Positions 32,140 through 42,197 of a stretch of 64,000 bases of DNA are shown one piece after another; the first letter of the stretch is position 1, and every line of letters begins with the position of its first letter. A program made the translations under genes and the position numbers. The DNA comes from JAAZLS01 sp964463285 (lineage in GTDB: Bacteria; Bacillota; Dethiobacteria; DTU022), in assembly GCA_964463285.1 (NCBI GenBank), contig CAYXBB010000005.1, forward strand, positions 5,180 to 69,179. The letters are read 5' to 3'. Under the pieces are notes generated by a model. It was not told where the DNA came from. It ran no database searches and worked only from the letters and a program-made list of their open reading frames with translations.

Positions 32140-33195
32140 ATGATTGTGGTAATGAAATTAGCAGCTACCGGGTTGGAGATAGAAAAAGTTGAGCAGCGAT
32201 TGCATCAGATGGGATTTAAATCTCATCTTATTCAGGGGGTGGAGAGAATTGTAATCGGGGCGGTAGGCGAAAAGAAAATAACTTTCCCCACTGGTTTGGA
32301 GATACTTCCCGGAGTGGAAAAAGTAGTTCCGGTGATGGCCCCATACAAACTGGTCAGCCGGGAATCCAGAGAGGTGAGCAGCCTGATCCCGGTAGGGGAT
32401 CTGCTGGTAGGCGGAAAACAGCTGGTGATCGCCGCCGGGCCCTGTGCCGTAGAAAGTGAAGATCAGCTGATCACCATCGCCCGCCGGGTAAAAGCGGCAG
32501 GGGCACAGGTTTTGCGGGGGGGCGCTTTCAAGCCACGCACCTCCCCCTACAGCTTTCAGGGCCTGGAGAAGGAGGGGCTGACCATGTTGGCCCGGGCCCG
32601 GGAGGAGACCGGGCTGAAAGTGGTTACCGAGGTGCTAACCCCTCAGGATGTGGAACTGGTGGCTGTCTGCAGCGATATCTTGCAGGTAGGAGCGCGAAAC
32701 ATGCAAAATTTCCCCCTGTTAAAGGAGTTGGGGCGAATCGGCAAGCCGGTGTTGTTGAAAAGGGGCCTGGCTGCTACTGTGGAGGAATGGTTAATGGCGG
32801 CGGAATATATTTTGGCGGAGGGGAATGATGCTGTTATCCTGTGTGAGCGGGGAATCCGGACCTTTGAAACCGCCACCCGCAGCACTTTGGATATCAGTGC
32901 CATTCCTCTGGCTAAAATATGGAGCCATCTGCCGGTGATAGTCGATCCCTGCCACAGTAGCGGTTCCTGGCGCCTGGCACTGCCGTTAAGCCTGGCGGCG
33001 GTGGCTGCCGGAGCTGACGGGTTGATGGTAGAGGTTCACCATAAACCGGCGGAAGCCCTTTGTGACGGGCCCCAATCCCTTACTCCCGATAATTTTAGGC
33101 AGTTAATGGAGCAGGTGGCCAGAATTGCTCCGGTCTTAGACCGCCATTTAGTTGTACCCTCCAAAGATCATCCGGAAAAAGGGGTGAAAGAGTGA
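32140..33195 (+). CDS. aroF: 3-deoxy-7-phosphoheptulonate synthase
   Basis: DAHP synthase condenses PEP and erythrose-4-phosphate, the first step of aromatic amino acid synthesis. ATG 32140, with GAGGAGG at spacing 8, gives 351 aa. A short N-terminal ferredoxin-like regulatory domain (V-V-M-K-L-A-A-T-G) precedes the barrel with A-G-P-C-A-V-E-S, R-G-G-A-F-K-P-R-T-S-P-Y, K-R-G-L, I-L-C-E-R-G-I-R-T-F-E and D-P-C-H-S-S-G. This is the AroA(Q)/type Ibeta enzyme of Firmicutes. The frame is open from TTG 32131. Confidence 0.95.
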   Translation: MIVVMKLAATGLEIEKVEQRLHQMGFKSHLIQGVERIVIGAVGEKKITFPTGLEILPGVEKVVPVMAPYKLVSRESREVSSLIPVGDLLVGGKQLVIAAGPCAVESEDQLITIARRVKAAGAQVLRGGAFKPRTSPYSFQGLEKEGLTMLARAREETGLKVVTEVLTPQDVELVAVCSDILQVGARNMQNFPLLKELGRIGKPVLLKRGLAATVEEWLMAAEYILAEGNDAVILCERGIRTFETATRSTLDISAIPLAKIWSHLPVIVDPCHSSGSWRLALPLSLAAVAAGADGLMVEVHHKPAEALCDGPQSLTPDNFRQLMEQVARIAPVLDRHLVVPSKDHPEKGVKE

Positions 33196-34031
33196 GCAGT
33201 AAATTAGGTTACCTGGGGCCGGCGGGAACGTTTTCTGAAGAAGCTGCGCTTAATTATATCCGATCCTGCCGGCGCCGCCTGGTGGAATATCCAAACATCC
33301 CGGAAATTGTAGAGGCGGTGATAAAGGGCAAGGTGAAAGAGGGCCTGGTCCCCTTGGAAAATTCACTGGAGGGAGGGGTGGCGGTTACCCTGGACTTGCT
33401 GGCCTCTCAAGATGGCCCGCAGATATGCCGGGAGCTGATCTATCCCATCAAGCACAGTCTGCTGGCTCACCCGCACACAACCCTTCATAATATAAAAATT
33501 GTGGTTTCACATTTTCAGGCCCTGGGCCAGTGCCGCCATTTTCTCAGCCACCAGCTAACCGGGGCAGTGGTTATCCCGGTAGAGAGCACTGGCGCGGCGG
33601 CGCTTAAAGCCTCCCGGGAAGAAGGAGTGGCGGCCATAGCTCCCCGGCGGGCTGCCGATCTTTATGGTCTTAATCTGTTGGCAGAAGATATTCAGGACAA
33701 CAATTTTAACTGCACCAGATTTATAGTGCTGTCAGATCGGGATCACCCTCCCACGGGAGATGACAAAACCTCGGTGGTGATCGCAGTGCCTGACGGCCCC
33801 GGCAGTCTTTACAATATTTTGGGTTACTTTGCCCGTCACCATATAAACCTGACCCGGATCGAATCCCGCCCGGCCCGTCGACGTTTGGGGGAGTACCTTT
33901 TTTTTATCGATTGTCAGGGGCATCGCGATCAGACCGGGTCAACCGAGCTCTGGGCCGAGCTGCGCCGGGAATCAAGTTGGTTTAAAATACTCGGTTCTTA
34001 TCCCCGGTCATTATATTCTGAAAGCAGATAG
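33192..34031 (+). CDS. pheA: Prephenate dehydratase
   Basis: PheA converts prephenate to phenylpyruvate in Phe synthesis. The 279-aa protein has G-P-A-G-T-F-S-E-E-A, L-V-P-L-E-N-S-L-E-G-G-V-A, H-S-L-L-A and the N-C-T-R-F-I-V motif, followed by a C-terminal ACT domain (P-G-S-L-Y-N-I-L) with the E-S-R-P Phe-binding motif. GTG 33192 overlaps the aroF stop by 4 bases. There is no chorismate mutase domain. Confidence 0.95.
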   Translation: MSSKLGYLGPAGTFSEEAALNYIRSCRRRLVEYPNIPEIVEAVIKGKVKEGLVPLENSLEGGVAVTLDLLASQDGPQICRELIYPIKHSLLAHPHTTLHNIKIVVSHFQALGQCRHFLSHQLTGAVVIPVESTGAAALKASREEGVAAIAPRRAADLYGLNLLAEDIQDNNFNCTRFIVLSDRDHPPTGDDKTSVVIAVPDGPGSLYNILGYFARHHINLTRIESRPARRRLGEYLFFIDCQGHRDQTGSTELWAELRRESSWFKILGSYPRSLYSESR

Positions 34032-34113
34032 ATTTTGCTCGCCAGGGGATAATTATGAACACCGGGGGATAGCATATTAGTAACCATTGGCCATAATTTA
34101 TGGAGAAGAAAAG

Positions 34114-34320
34114 TTGAAGGTTACATATTTGTGTCATGGTTGCGGTGCGTTAATCGGCAGCTTGTATTTAACCGAAGCCGAGCAGGAGCAACTGGGCTTA
34201 TTGACGACAGAGGGCAAGGAAGATATAATAAAAAGCGCTGCCGGGGATATATTTATTTATTCCCTGTGTGAGTTTTGCGGTAGCAACATCAAGGCCTTAC
34301 CGCCACCCGATTCCCAGTAA
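34114..34320 (+). CDS. Fin-like anti-sigma-F factor (DUF2757)
   Basis: In Bacillus, Fin (YabK) shuts off sigma-F in the forespore and its gene lies between pth and mfd, the same place as here. TTG 34114 with GGAG upstream gives 68 aa beginning K-V-T-Y-L-C-H-G-C-G-A. Two C-x2-C pairs (C-H-G-C and C-E-F-C) would form a zinc ribbon. Fin is usually near this length. The similarity is short, so the call leans on position as well as the cysteine pattern. The frame is open from ATA-adjacent 34087. Confidence 0.75.
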   Translation: MKVTYLCHGCGALIGSLYLTEAEQEQLGLLTTEGKEDIIKSAAGDIFIYSLCEFCGSNIKALPPPDSQ

Positions 34321-34384
34321 GGAAATCGGGTGACAATTTTAATTGCAGCAACTTTCCAAAACCTTTCCCTCCAGGGAGGAAGGC

Positions 34385-37300
34385 ATGTTACTGCGTGGAT
34401 GGTTAAAACTTTGGTTTAATACCCCTTTATTTGCCGGCCTGGCCCATGGGATTCAGTCTACACCTGGTTATCATGCCTCGATACAGGGGGTGGATCAAGG
34501 TGCCGGGGCGTTTATAATTGCCGGCCTGGCTGAACATTGTAGTCTTCCTGTACTGGTAATAACCGCGGATGCTGTCCGGGCGGAAAAGATATATGAAGAT
34601 CTCCTCACCTTTTTTCCCCGATCATGGGTTCACCTTCTTCTCTCCCGGGAGCTGTTTGTTACCGGGGATCTGCTGAGCCAAAGTGCCGAACGGTTGGAGC
34701 AACGCTTGCATTTTCTGAGCTGGGCCCGTTCCGGAAGCTCGGGCATATATGTTGCTCCACTGGGGGCGATTCTTAGCCGGGCGGTACCTCCGGAATACTG
34801 GAGTGATCTTACTTTAAAGCTTTATCCGGGTTTGCAGATGGATCGCGATTACCTTTTAAAGCGCCTGGTAGAGATCGGATATCAACGGGCTCCCCTGATC
34901 GAGACTAAGGGACAGTTCAGTGCCCGGGGAGAGATAATAGATATATTTCCTCCGGAACAGGAGCAACCGGTCAGAGTGGAGATGTTTGCGGATACCATTG
35001 CCTCCTTGCGGACTTTTGATTGCCGGACCCAACGTTCTACCGGTGTTCGACCCGAGATCAGCATAAGCCCGGCTTTTGAGTTGATCTTGCCTCCGGACAA
35101 ATACCGGGAAAAAGAGGCCGATTTACGCCGGGAAGTCGAACGGGCTGTAGCCAAATTAAATTTGAGCAAACAGGCAGAAACAGCAGACAAATTTAACCGG
35201 AGGGTTAACCGGCATCTAACCCGGCTGGCAGAACCCGGGGGGCTGGAAATGTTTTCAACCTATTTTCCCTATTTCTATGGTCCGGGGGCTTCCGTATTGC
35301 ATTATTTAAATAAGCAATCCCTGATTTTTCTGGATGAACCCATCCAGCTGGTTGAACAGGGAGCACGTTTACGAGGGGAATTGGAGGATTACTACCGAAG
35401 CTGTTTATTACAGGGCGAATTTTTACCGGGCCAGCCGGCGCCGATATTTAATGAACAGGAGGTTCTGGCAAATATCCCCTGGCCGGTAGTCTCCCTATCC
35501 TTGTTTTCCACGGACCAGCCTTTTGGTCCGGGAGAGGAGTACAGCCTGGAAATTAGAGGAGTCCCTCATTACTATGGGCAATGGGATCTTTTTCAAAACG
35601 ATGTTTGGAAGTGGTTACGGGAAGGTTACCGGGTTTCTCTTTTGGCAGCCAATGTCGGTCGAAGGGATCTTTTAGTACAGCAGCTTATAGAACAGGGGCT
35701 TCCCGCGGTGGGAGGTAAACAGGAAACGCTCTCCCCGCCGGATAGGGGCCAGTTGCAAGTGGTGGTGGCCGAAATAAGCGACAGCTTTGTTATGCCTTCT
35801 CTGCGACTGGCGGTAATTTCTGAGCGCAACCTGATCCCTCGTCGGCGCAAAAAAAAATTGCTGAGCCGTCATCGAGGAACCGGTTTGCAAGACTACCGCG
35901 AGCTGTCTACAGGTGACTACGTAGTTCATGAACAGCATGGTATCGGAAGATATCTGGGTTTGAGCACGTTGGAGGTTGGTGGTCTTCAAAAAGATTATCT
36001 TCAGGTAAAATACCGGGGAGCAGATAAACTTTATATACCGGTGGACCAAATTCAGCTGATCCAAAAATATATTGGGGAACAGGGCAAAGTTCCTGCACTG
36101 CACAGCCTGGGTAGTGGGGAATGGACGCGCCTTAAAAACAAGGTAAGCTCTTCTATACGGGAGATGGCCGAGGAACTGCTGAACATATATTCCCGCCGCC
36201 AGACCTTGCCGGGCTATGCTTTTGGACCGGATCATTTTTGGCAACAGGAATTTGAGGGCCAGTTTCCATATGAAGAAACTCCCGATCAGTTGCAGGCGAT
36301 TACCGAAGTCAAACGGGATATGGAGAAGGCACAGCCCATGGATCGTTTGATCTGTGGGGATGTGGGCTATGGCAAAACCGAAGTGGCTTTAAGAGCGTCA
36401 TTTAAGGCAGCGGTAGAGGGAAAGCAAGTGGCATTTCTGGTCCCCACGACCATTTTAGCCCAACAGCATTTTCGTACTTTCCAGGAGCGCCTGGCTGATT
36501 TTCCGCTGGTGGTGGCCCAGATAAGCCGTTTTATTACCCCTTCCAGGCAGAAGGAGACCTTAAAACGGCTGGCGCAAGGCAAGATCGATGTTATTATCGG
36601 TACCCATCGCCTTCTCTCCAAAGATGTGAAATTCCATGATCTGGGTTTGCTGATTATTGACGAGGAGCAACGATTTGGGGTTCGCCATAAGGAAAAGCTC
36701 AAGAAATTGCGACTGGAGGTAGATGTATTAACCATGACTGCTACCCCCATTCCGCGAACCCTGCATCTGTCAATAATCGGTGCCAGGGATTTGAGCGTGA
36801 TCGAAACTCCGCCCGAAAACCGCTACCCGGTACAAACCTTTGTTCTGGAGTATTCCGACCAGCTGGTAACAGAGGCTATTCAGCGGGAACTAAAAAGGCA
36901 GGGGCAGGTATATTTTGTATTTAACCGGGTGCAAGGGATTAACGCCTTTGCGGAGCATCTTCAGAAACTGGTGCCCGGGGCCCGGATTGCGGTCGGACAT
37001 GGCCAGATGCCGGAGGCCAGGCTGGAACAGGTGATGAGCGATTTTTTAGAACATAAATATGATGTGCTGGCAAGCACTACTATAGTGGAGGCAGGGCTGG
37101 ATATCCCCAATGTTAACACCATGATTATTTATGAAGCCGACAAATTCGGCCTGGCCCAGCTCTACCAGCTCCGGGGCAGGGTGGGGCGCTCCAACCGGTT
37201 GGCCTATGCTTTTTTAACCTACTGTAAGCACAAGATCCTTGCGGAAGAATCAAAAAAAAGACTGCAGGCAATTAAGGAATTTACCGAGCTGGGTTCCGGA

Positions 37301-37933
37301 TTTAAAATAGCGCTCAGGGATTTGGAGATCCGCGGCGCCGGGAATATGCTGGGTGCAGAGCAGCACGGGTTTATGATGGCGGTTGGTTTTGATTTATATT
37401 CCCGCCTGCTGGAACAGGCAATTGCCGATTTAAAACAGGAAAAAAGAGAAGAGCCCCCGCCCCCACCCAGGATTGATCTGAAGATAAGTGCGTTTATTCC
37501 CAGCTCTTACATAGTCAGTCAGGATCAAAAAATTGATTTTTATCAACGTATTTACGCTTCCAGCTCCGAACAGGAGCTGGAAGCACTGGAGGAAGAACTT
37601 CGGGATAGATACGGAACCTTGCCGCCTCCGGCTACAAATTTGCTGAGGGTGGCCCGAATAAAAGTGTTGGCACTGGAGGCCGGAGTGGAGTTGCTTCAGC
37701 AGCGAAAAGAAGGGATAATGATTTGTTTTGATCCAAATTACCGGCCTGACCCCGATCTGCTCCGGTCCATGGCTCGAGATTCCGGGGGGAAAATTACCTT
37801 GCTGACCGGAAAATCAGCAACTGTAAAGCTGAGACTGGAGCGAGACGGGGAAGCGCTTACAGGGCTGATTAATTGGTTAACCGGCTGGCGAGATCTTTCT
37901 CATTGCCGTGGGGAGGTATCAACGGTTAAGTAA
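34385..37933 (+). CDS. mfd: Transcription-repair coupling factor
   Basis: Mfd removes stalled RNA polymerase and recruits UvrA. ATG 34385 with AGGGAGGAAGG upstream gives 1182 aa. Visible are the UvrB-homology module, the RNA polymerase-interacting region (G-D-Y-V-V-H-E-Q-H-G-I-G-R-Y), and helicase motifs: Walker A G-D-V-G-Y-G-K-T-E, D-E-E-Q-R-F-G, T-A-T-P-I-P-R-T-L. The TRG motif region (L-Q-R/Y-Q-L-R-G-R-V-G-R-S) and the C-terminal D7 domain complete it. Length is normal. Confidence 0.97.
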   Translation: MLLRGWLKLWFNTPLFAGLAHGIQSTPGYHASIQGVDQGAGAFIIAGLAEHCSLPVLVITADAVRAEKIYEDLLTFFPRSWVHLLLSRELFVTGDLLSQSAERLEQRLHFLSWARSGSSGIYVAPLGAILSRAVPPEYWSDLTLKLYPGLQMDRDYLLKRLVEIGYQRAPLIETKGQFSARGEIIDIFPPEQEQPVRVEMFADTIASLRTFDCRTQRSTGVRPEISISPAFELILPPDKYREKEADLRREVERAVAKLNLSKQAETADKFNRRVNRHLTRLAEPGGLEMFSTYFPYFYGPGASVLHYLNKQSLIFLDEPIQLVEQGARLRGELEDYYRSCLLQGEFLPGQPAPIFNEQEVLANIPWPVVSLSLFSTDQPFGPGEEYSLEIRGVPHYYGQWDLFQNDVWKWLREGYRVSLLAANVGRRDLLVQQLIEQGLPAVGGKQETLSPPDRGQLQVVVAEISDSFVMPSLRLAVISERNLIPRRRKKKLLSRHRGTGLQDYRELSTGDYVVHEQHGIGRYLGLSTLEVGGLQKDYLQVKYRGADKLYIPVDQIQLIQKYIGEQGKVPALHSLGSGEWTRLKNKVSSSIREMAEELLNIYSRRQTLPGYAFGPDHFWQQEFEGQFPYEETPDQLQAITEVKRDMEKAQPMDRLICGDVGYGKTEVALRASFKAAVEGKQVAFLVPTTILAQQHFRTFQERLADFPLVVAQISRFITPSRQKETLKRLAQGKIDVIIGTHRLLSKDVKFHDLGLLIIDEEQRFGVRHKEKLKKLRLEVDVLTMTATPIPRTLHLSIIGARDLSVIETPPENRYPVQTFVLEYSDQLVTEAIQRELKRQGQVYFVFNRVQGINAFAEHLQKLVPGARIAVGHGQMPEARLEQVMSDFLEHKYDVLASTTIVEAGLDIPNVNTMIIYEADKFGLAQLYQLRGRVGRSNRLAYAFLTYCKHKILAEESKKRLQAIKEFTELGSGFKIALRDLEIRGAGNMLGAEQHGFMMAVGFDLYSRLLEQAIADLKQEKREEPPPPPRIDLKISAFIPSSYIVSQDQKIDFYQRIYASSSEQELEALEEELRDRYGTLPPPATNLLRVARIKVLALEAGVELLQQRKEGIMICFDPNYRPDPDLLRSMARDSGGKITLLTGKSATVKLRLERDGEALTGLINWLTGWRDLSHCRGEVSTVK

Positions 37934-38040
37934 GGACAATGACTTGAAAACCGCCCAGGATGTATAAAACCTTTTCCGGGGATGAATACTAACCAGGAAA
38001 GTTTGGCAGTTTTACGCAAGCAACAAAGGAGGATACGGAC

Positions 38041-38595
38041 TTGAAGGCCACCGGAATAGTAAGGCGGATTGATGATCTTGGCCGGGTAGTGATCCCCAAG
38101 GAAATAAGAAGGACCCTGAGAATCCGCGAAGGCGATCCTTTAGAGATCTTTATCGACAGAGATGGGGAGGTTATTCTCAAGAAATATTCCCCTATAGGGG
38201 AGTTGGGAGAATTTGCGCAGGAGTATGCCGACGCTCTCCACGAATCGCTGGGTCATATCTCCTGCATTGCCGATCGCGATGCCATTATAGCAGTTTCGGG
38301 AGCCCCCAAGAAAGAATTTACTAATCGGTCTTTAAGCAGTGTAGTGGAACAGGTTATCGAAAGCCGAAAAGCAGTATTGATTAATGGTACCAGGGAGCAT
38401 GAGCTATACCGGGAGGCGGATGAAGACGGAAGCCCACGTTTTGCCAATGAAGTTATTGCTCCAATCGTTTCTGAAGGGGATCCCATTGGAGCGGTGATTA
38501 TGGGCAGCAGAGATCCGGCAGTAATGATGACCGACCTGGAGATGAAAATGGTGGAAACAGCAGCCTCCTTCCTGGCCAAACAGATGGAGCAGTAA
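38041..38595 (+). CDS. spoVT: Stage V sporulation protein T
   Basis: SpoVT is an AbrB-like regulator of sigma-G genes in the forespore. The 184-aa protein has the N-terminal swapped hairpin (K-A-T-G-I-V-R-R-I-D-D-L-G-R-V-V-I-P-K-E-I-R-R) and a C-terminal GAF-like domain. TTG 38041 has AAAGGAGG at spacing 9. A GAATA (37983-37987) and CAGTTTTA 18 bp later could be a poor sigma-G promoter; the match is weak. Confidence 0.95.
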   Translation: MKATGIVRRIDDLGRVVIPKEIRRTLRIREGDPLEIFIDRDGEVILKKYSPIGELGEFAQEYADALHESLGHISCIADRDAIIAVSGAPKKEFTNRSLSSVVEQVIESRKAVLINGTREHELYREADEDGSPRFANEVIAPIVSEGDPIGAVIMGSRDPAVMMTDLEMKMVETAASFLAKQMEQ

Positions 38596-38682
38596 ACTTT
38601 TTGGCAACACTTGATTGTTAAAGCCTCGCCAGGCAAACTGATGGGCGTTATAGAGATTTTGATTTGAGAGGAAGGAAGAGCC

Positions 38683-40317
38683 TTGTCCAGCCATAGTTCT
38701 TTTGTCAGGGGAGCGGCCATACTGGCGGTGGCAGGGGTAGCGGTTCGCTTGATGGGAGCTGCACTAAGGATTATCCTGGCCTCTCCGGCCCTGCTGGGGG
38801 ATAATGGGATCGGACTCTATCAGATGGCCTATCCCATTTTTTCCACTCTCCTGACGATATCTACAGCCGGGATTCCGGTAGCTATATCGAAAATAATTGC
38901 CGAAAATTTTGCCCTGTCCAATCAAAAACAGGCGTTCCGGGTGTTCCGGGTGGCGTTAGTAATTCTTACCTTAACCGGGCTGTTGATTACATTGGTAATG
39001 TTAGGGGGAGCCGGATTCATAGCCGGGGTAATTATCAAGCAACCCCGGGCCTATTATTCGCTGGTGGCCATCTCCCCGGCCATTTTTTTTGTTACCGTCA
39101 TGTCGGTCTTCAGGGGTTTTTTTCAAGGGCGACAGCAGATGCTTCCCACCGCAGTTTCCCAGTTGGCTGAACAATTGGGAAGAGTGGCTGCCTCTGTTTA
39201 CCTGGTGGTTATACTGTTGCCCAGGGGTTTGGAATTCGCTGCCGCCGGGGCCTCTTTCGGGGCGGTAGCAGGAAGCATGCTGGGGTTAACGGTACTGCTG
39301 TTTATCTATTTTTGGGACAGGCCAAAATTTAAGCAGAAGATATCCCCCAGAGGTTTTCTTCGCCCATCCGGACTTGGCGAAATAGTCAGCCAAATCTTCC
39401 GGCTGTCGGTACCCATAACTTTCGGCAGCCTGATCATGCAGCTGTTTACCATGATAGATCTGGCCATAGTTACTCGCCGCCTCCAGGTGGCAGGGTTTAC
39501 AATGGAAAGAGCCACTGCTTTGTATGGCCAGTTGACCGGTATGGCCGGCTCGGTGATCTATTTTCCCAACGTGGTGGTTATCGCTTTGGGGGTAAGCCTG
39601 GTACCGGCGATTTCGGAAGCCCTGGCCCGGGAAAACCAAAATCTTATCACCAGCCGCACCTCCATTGCGATTAAGATTACCGTGCTGTTCTCTCTGCCGG
39701 CGGCGGTAGGACTTTATATGCTGGCTACCCCCATCACTGCGCTACTATTTACATTTAAGGCCGTTGAAGCAGCAGCTCCTTTGGCGATTCTATCCTGGTC
39801 GGTTATAGCTCTGTCACTGTATATTACCAGCACCAATATTATGCAGGGGCTGGGGCAACCTTCAATTCCGGTGCTAAACATGGTCTATGGGGGGATAGTA
39901 AAAAGCGTTCTATGTTGGCTGTTAACCGCCAATCTTTTCTGGAACGTAAAGGGTTCGGCGGTAGCGTCACTTATCGGATTGACTGTGGCGGCGATAGCCA
40001 ACCTTTATTATCTCACTTGCTTTACGGGATGGAGGTTCAAGGCTTCAGAATTGGTGTTATGGCCCGGAATATCCGTGATGGTGATGGCGGCGACGGTCCA
40101 TATAATTTACCGGGGACTGTTATGGTTGGCCGGATTTTGGTTTACACCGGCACTGGCAAATGGGGTGGCGGTGCTGGGGGCCATAGCCATGGGGGTGATG
40201 GTTTATGGGCTGGCCCTTCTGCTGTCAGGGGGATTAAGCCGTGAAGATCTAAATTTAATCCCTAAACTGGGAGGATTGCTGATAAGGCTGGCCGAAAGAT
40301 ATCACTTATTACGTTAA
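38683..40317 (+). CDS. SpoVB/YabM-like polysaccharide flippase (MOP family)
   Basis: This 544-aa membrane protein has about 14 transmembrane helices, from the polysaccharide biosynthesis branch of the MOP superfamily. It follows spoVT, where Bacillus has yabM. The opening L-M-G-A-A-L-R-I-I-L-A, G-I-G-L-Y-Q-M-A-Y-P-I-F and R-G-F-F-Q-G-R-Q-Q-M motifs are those of SpoVB-type flippases. A role in moving a lipid-linked cell-wall or cortex precursor is likely from the family. TTG 38683 with AGGAAGGAAG upstream is the start. Confidence 0.9.
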   Translation: MSSHSSFVRGAAILAVAGVAVRLMGAALRIILASPALLGDNGIGLYQMAYPIFSTLLTISTAGIPVAISKIIAENFALSNQKQAFRVFRVALVILTLTGLLITLVMLGGAGFIAGVIIKQPRAYYSLVAISPAIFFVTVMSVFRGFFQGRQQMLPTAVSQLAEQLGRVAASVYLVVILLPRGLEFAAAGASFGAVAGSMLGLTVLLFIYFWDRPKFKQKISPRGFLRPSGLGEIVSQIFRLSVPITFGSLIMQLFTMIDLAIVTRRLQVAGFTMERATALYGQLTGMAGSVIYFPNVVVIALGVSLVPAISEALARENQNLITSRTSIAIKITVLFSLPAAVGLYMLATPITALLFTFKAVEAAAPLAILSWSVIALSLYITSTNIMQGLGQPSIPVLNMVYGGIVKSVLCWLLTANLFWNVKGSAVASLIGLTVAAIANLYYLTCFTGWRFKASELVLWPGISVMVMAATVHIIYRGLLWLAGFWFTPALANGVAVLGAIAMGVMVYGLALLLSGGLSREDLNLIPKLGGLLIRLAERYHLLR

Positions 40318-40331
40318 ATAAGAGGTGCCCG

Positions 40332-41765
40332 ATGAGTACTGTACATATTATCGGCCTGGGCCCCGGAAAGCCGGGGCAACTAACAACCGACGCCCGGGAA
40401 ACACTGCTAAAGGGGCAGCCTTTATATCTGCGAACCTGCAGGCACCCGCTGGCCGAGTATCTAACTGATCGAGGTATACCATATAGAACTTTCGATTATT
40501 TATATCGCTCCGGCTCAAGTTTTAGGCAGGTATACCGCTCTATAACGAGAACAATAATCAAGTCTGCAGTAACCCACGGACAGGTTTATTATGCGGTTCC
40601 CGGTCACCCGCTGGTCGGGGAAGCAGCGGTAGAACAGTTGCTGACTGGTGCCCGCATGCAAGGGATAGCGGTAAATATAATCCCCGGGCTTAGTTTTGTA
40701 GAACCGGTTCTGGAAGCCTTAAATCTTGATCTTCTTTGCGGGATCACCATACTGGACGTGCTGTGCCTGGATCGGTTGGTTGAACCCTGCCCGCAGCATT
40801 TAATTTTGGCCCAGGTTTACAATCGAAAAGTAGCCTCCAGAGCCAAGCTGACCCTGCTGGATTTATATCCTGCCAACTTCCCGGTAACCATTATTAAACA
40901 AGCCGGGCTTCCCGGGGAAAGAAATTGGCGCATTCCCCTTTACCTGTTAGATCGCCGGCCTTGGTTTAACCACTCTACTGCACTTTACCTCCCCCCGGCG
41001 AACCGTTATCGGTTAGGGGATTTGCTGGCTGTTATGGCCCGTTTGCGCCGTGATTGCCCCTGGGATCGCCGACAGAATCACCATAGCCTGAGGCCTTACC
41101 TGGTTGAGGAGGCCTATGAGGTGGTGGCGGCCATTGAGCAGCAGGATACGGCAGCCATTCAAGAGGAATTGGGGGACCTGCTGTTGCAGGTAGTATTTCA
41201 CAGCCAGATTGCCAAAGAAAATGGGAATTTTTCCATCTATGAGGTGATAGCAGGGATAGTAAACAAACTTACCCGCCGTCACCCTCATGTATTTGGGAAA
41301 GAAACAATAACAACCGAAAAAAAAGTTGCCCAGCGATGGCAACAAATCAAATTACAGGAGAAAGGGGGGAAGGGGTTTGATCTGAAGGCGATAGGACTTG
41401 GGCTGCCATCTTTGCTTAAAGCGCTAAAGGTGCAGCAAAAAGCCGCTGGGTTGGGTTTTGACTGGCCTACCGTAGATGGTGCCCTGGAAAAACTTCGGGA
41501 AGAGCTTCATGAGCTGGAAGATGCATACCGCCAGGAGGATTGGGCTAAAATAGAGGAAGAGTTGGGAGATTTTATATTTGCGGCGGTAAATGTATCCCGA
41601 TTTTTTAAAATGAGCCCCGAGCTGGCGCTGGAAAAAGCAATTAGGAAATTTATAACCAGGTTTGAATATATCAGGCAACAGGTGGAGAGTTCCAACCGTC
41701 CATTTTCTAGCTATACCTTGGAACAACTGGATGAGTGGTGGGAAGAAGCCAAGAAATATAGGTAA
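40332..41765 (+). CDS. mazG: MazG nucleoside triphosphate pyrophosphohydrolase with SAM methylase domain (YabN)
   Basis: This YabN-type fusion (477 aa) has an N-terminal tetrapyrrole-methylase-like domain (I-I-G-L-G-P-G, about 4-10; V-P-G-H-P-L-V-G-E) and a C-terminal MazG domain. The MazG part has C-P-W-D, E-E-A-Y-E-V and E-E-L-G-D-L-L-L-Q-V metal-binding motifs. A second, partial MazG-like half is near the end (E-E-E-L-G-D-F-I-F-A). It would hydrolyse non-canonical NTPs. The substrate of the methylase domain is unknown in this family. Confidence 0.94.
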   Translation: MSTVHIIGLGPGKPGQLTTDARETLLKGQPLYLRTCRHPLAEYLTDRGIPYRTFDYLYRSGSSFRQVYRSITRTIIKSAVTHGQVYYAVPGHPLVGEAAVEQLLTGARMQGIAVNIIPGLSFVEPVLEALNLDLLCGITILDVLCLDRLVEPCPQHLILAQVYNRKVASRAKLTLLDLYPANFPVTIIKQAGLPGERNWRIPLYLLDRRPWFNHSTALYLPPANRYRLGDLLAVMARLRRDCPWDRRQNHHSLRPYLVEEAYEVVAAIEQQDTAAIQEELGDLLLQVVFHSQIAKENGNFSIYEVIAGIVNKLTRRHPHVFGKETITTEKKVAQRWQQIKLQEKGGKGFDLKAIGLGLPSLLKALKVQQKAAGLGFDWPTVDGALEKLREELHELEDAYRQEDWAKIEEELGDFIFAAVNVSRFFKMSPELALEKAIRKFITRFEYIRQQVESSNRPFSSYTLEQLDEWWEEAKKYR

Positions 41766-41797
41766 TATTAGCCAAACAAGCAGGATACCATAATATT

Positions 41798-41826
41798 TTA
41801 GCGAACTATCTGGTATGTGGTATGAT
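41798..41826 (+). promoter_or_regulatory. HU gene promoter (extended -10)
   Basis: TG-G-TATGAT (41818-41826) is an extended -10. A weak -35 TTAGCG lies at 41798-41803, 17 bp upstream. Confidence 0.55.
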
Positions 41827-41861
41827 ACCTATTAAATTTCTTTTCAGGAGGGATTTGTTAA

Positions 41862-42134
41862 GTGAATAAATCAGAACTTATTGAGGCTGTTTCTGAAAAA
41901 ACGGAAGTTACTAAAAAAGTTGCAGAGAAAGTGGTAAATGCTGTGTTTGAAAGTATCAGTGACAGCCTGGCAGGCGGTGATAAAGTACAGGTGATCGGAT
42001 TCGGGACGTTTGACGTTCGCAGACGGGAAGCCCGGGAGGGACGCAACCCGGCTACCGGAGAGAAGATAGCGATCCCTGCACTAAAAGCACCGGTTTTTAA
42101 AGCGGGTAAAAACCTTAAAGACAAAGTAAGATAA
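41862..42134 (+). CDS. hup: DNA-binding protein HU
   Basis: This HU-type nucleoid protein (90 aa) begins N-K-S-E-L-I-E-A-V and has the G-F-G-T-F-D-V-R-R-R-E-A-R-E-G-R-N-P-A-T-G beta-arm, with the DNA-intercalating proline in R-N-P-A-T-G. GTG 41862 has CAGGAGGG upstream. It occupies the place of yabO between yabN and the yabP region. Normal length. Confidence 0.96.
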   Translation: MNKSELIEAVSEKTEVTKKVAEKVVNAVFESISDSLAGGDKVQVIGFGTFDVRRREAREGRNPATGEKIAIPALKAPVFKAGKNLKDKVR

Positions 42135-42163
42135 GCTATAATTAAACCATATTTTTTTAATCA

Positions 42164-42197
42164 AGGCCCCCACAGGCAAAGGGGGTCTATTTTTTTA
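42164..42197 (+). terminator. HU gene terminator
   Basis: CCCCC (42167-42171) and GGGGG (42181-42185) form a short stem followed by TCTATTTTTTT. Confidence 0.7.
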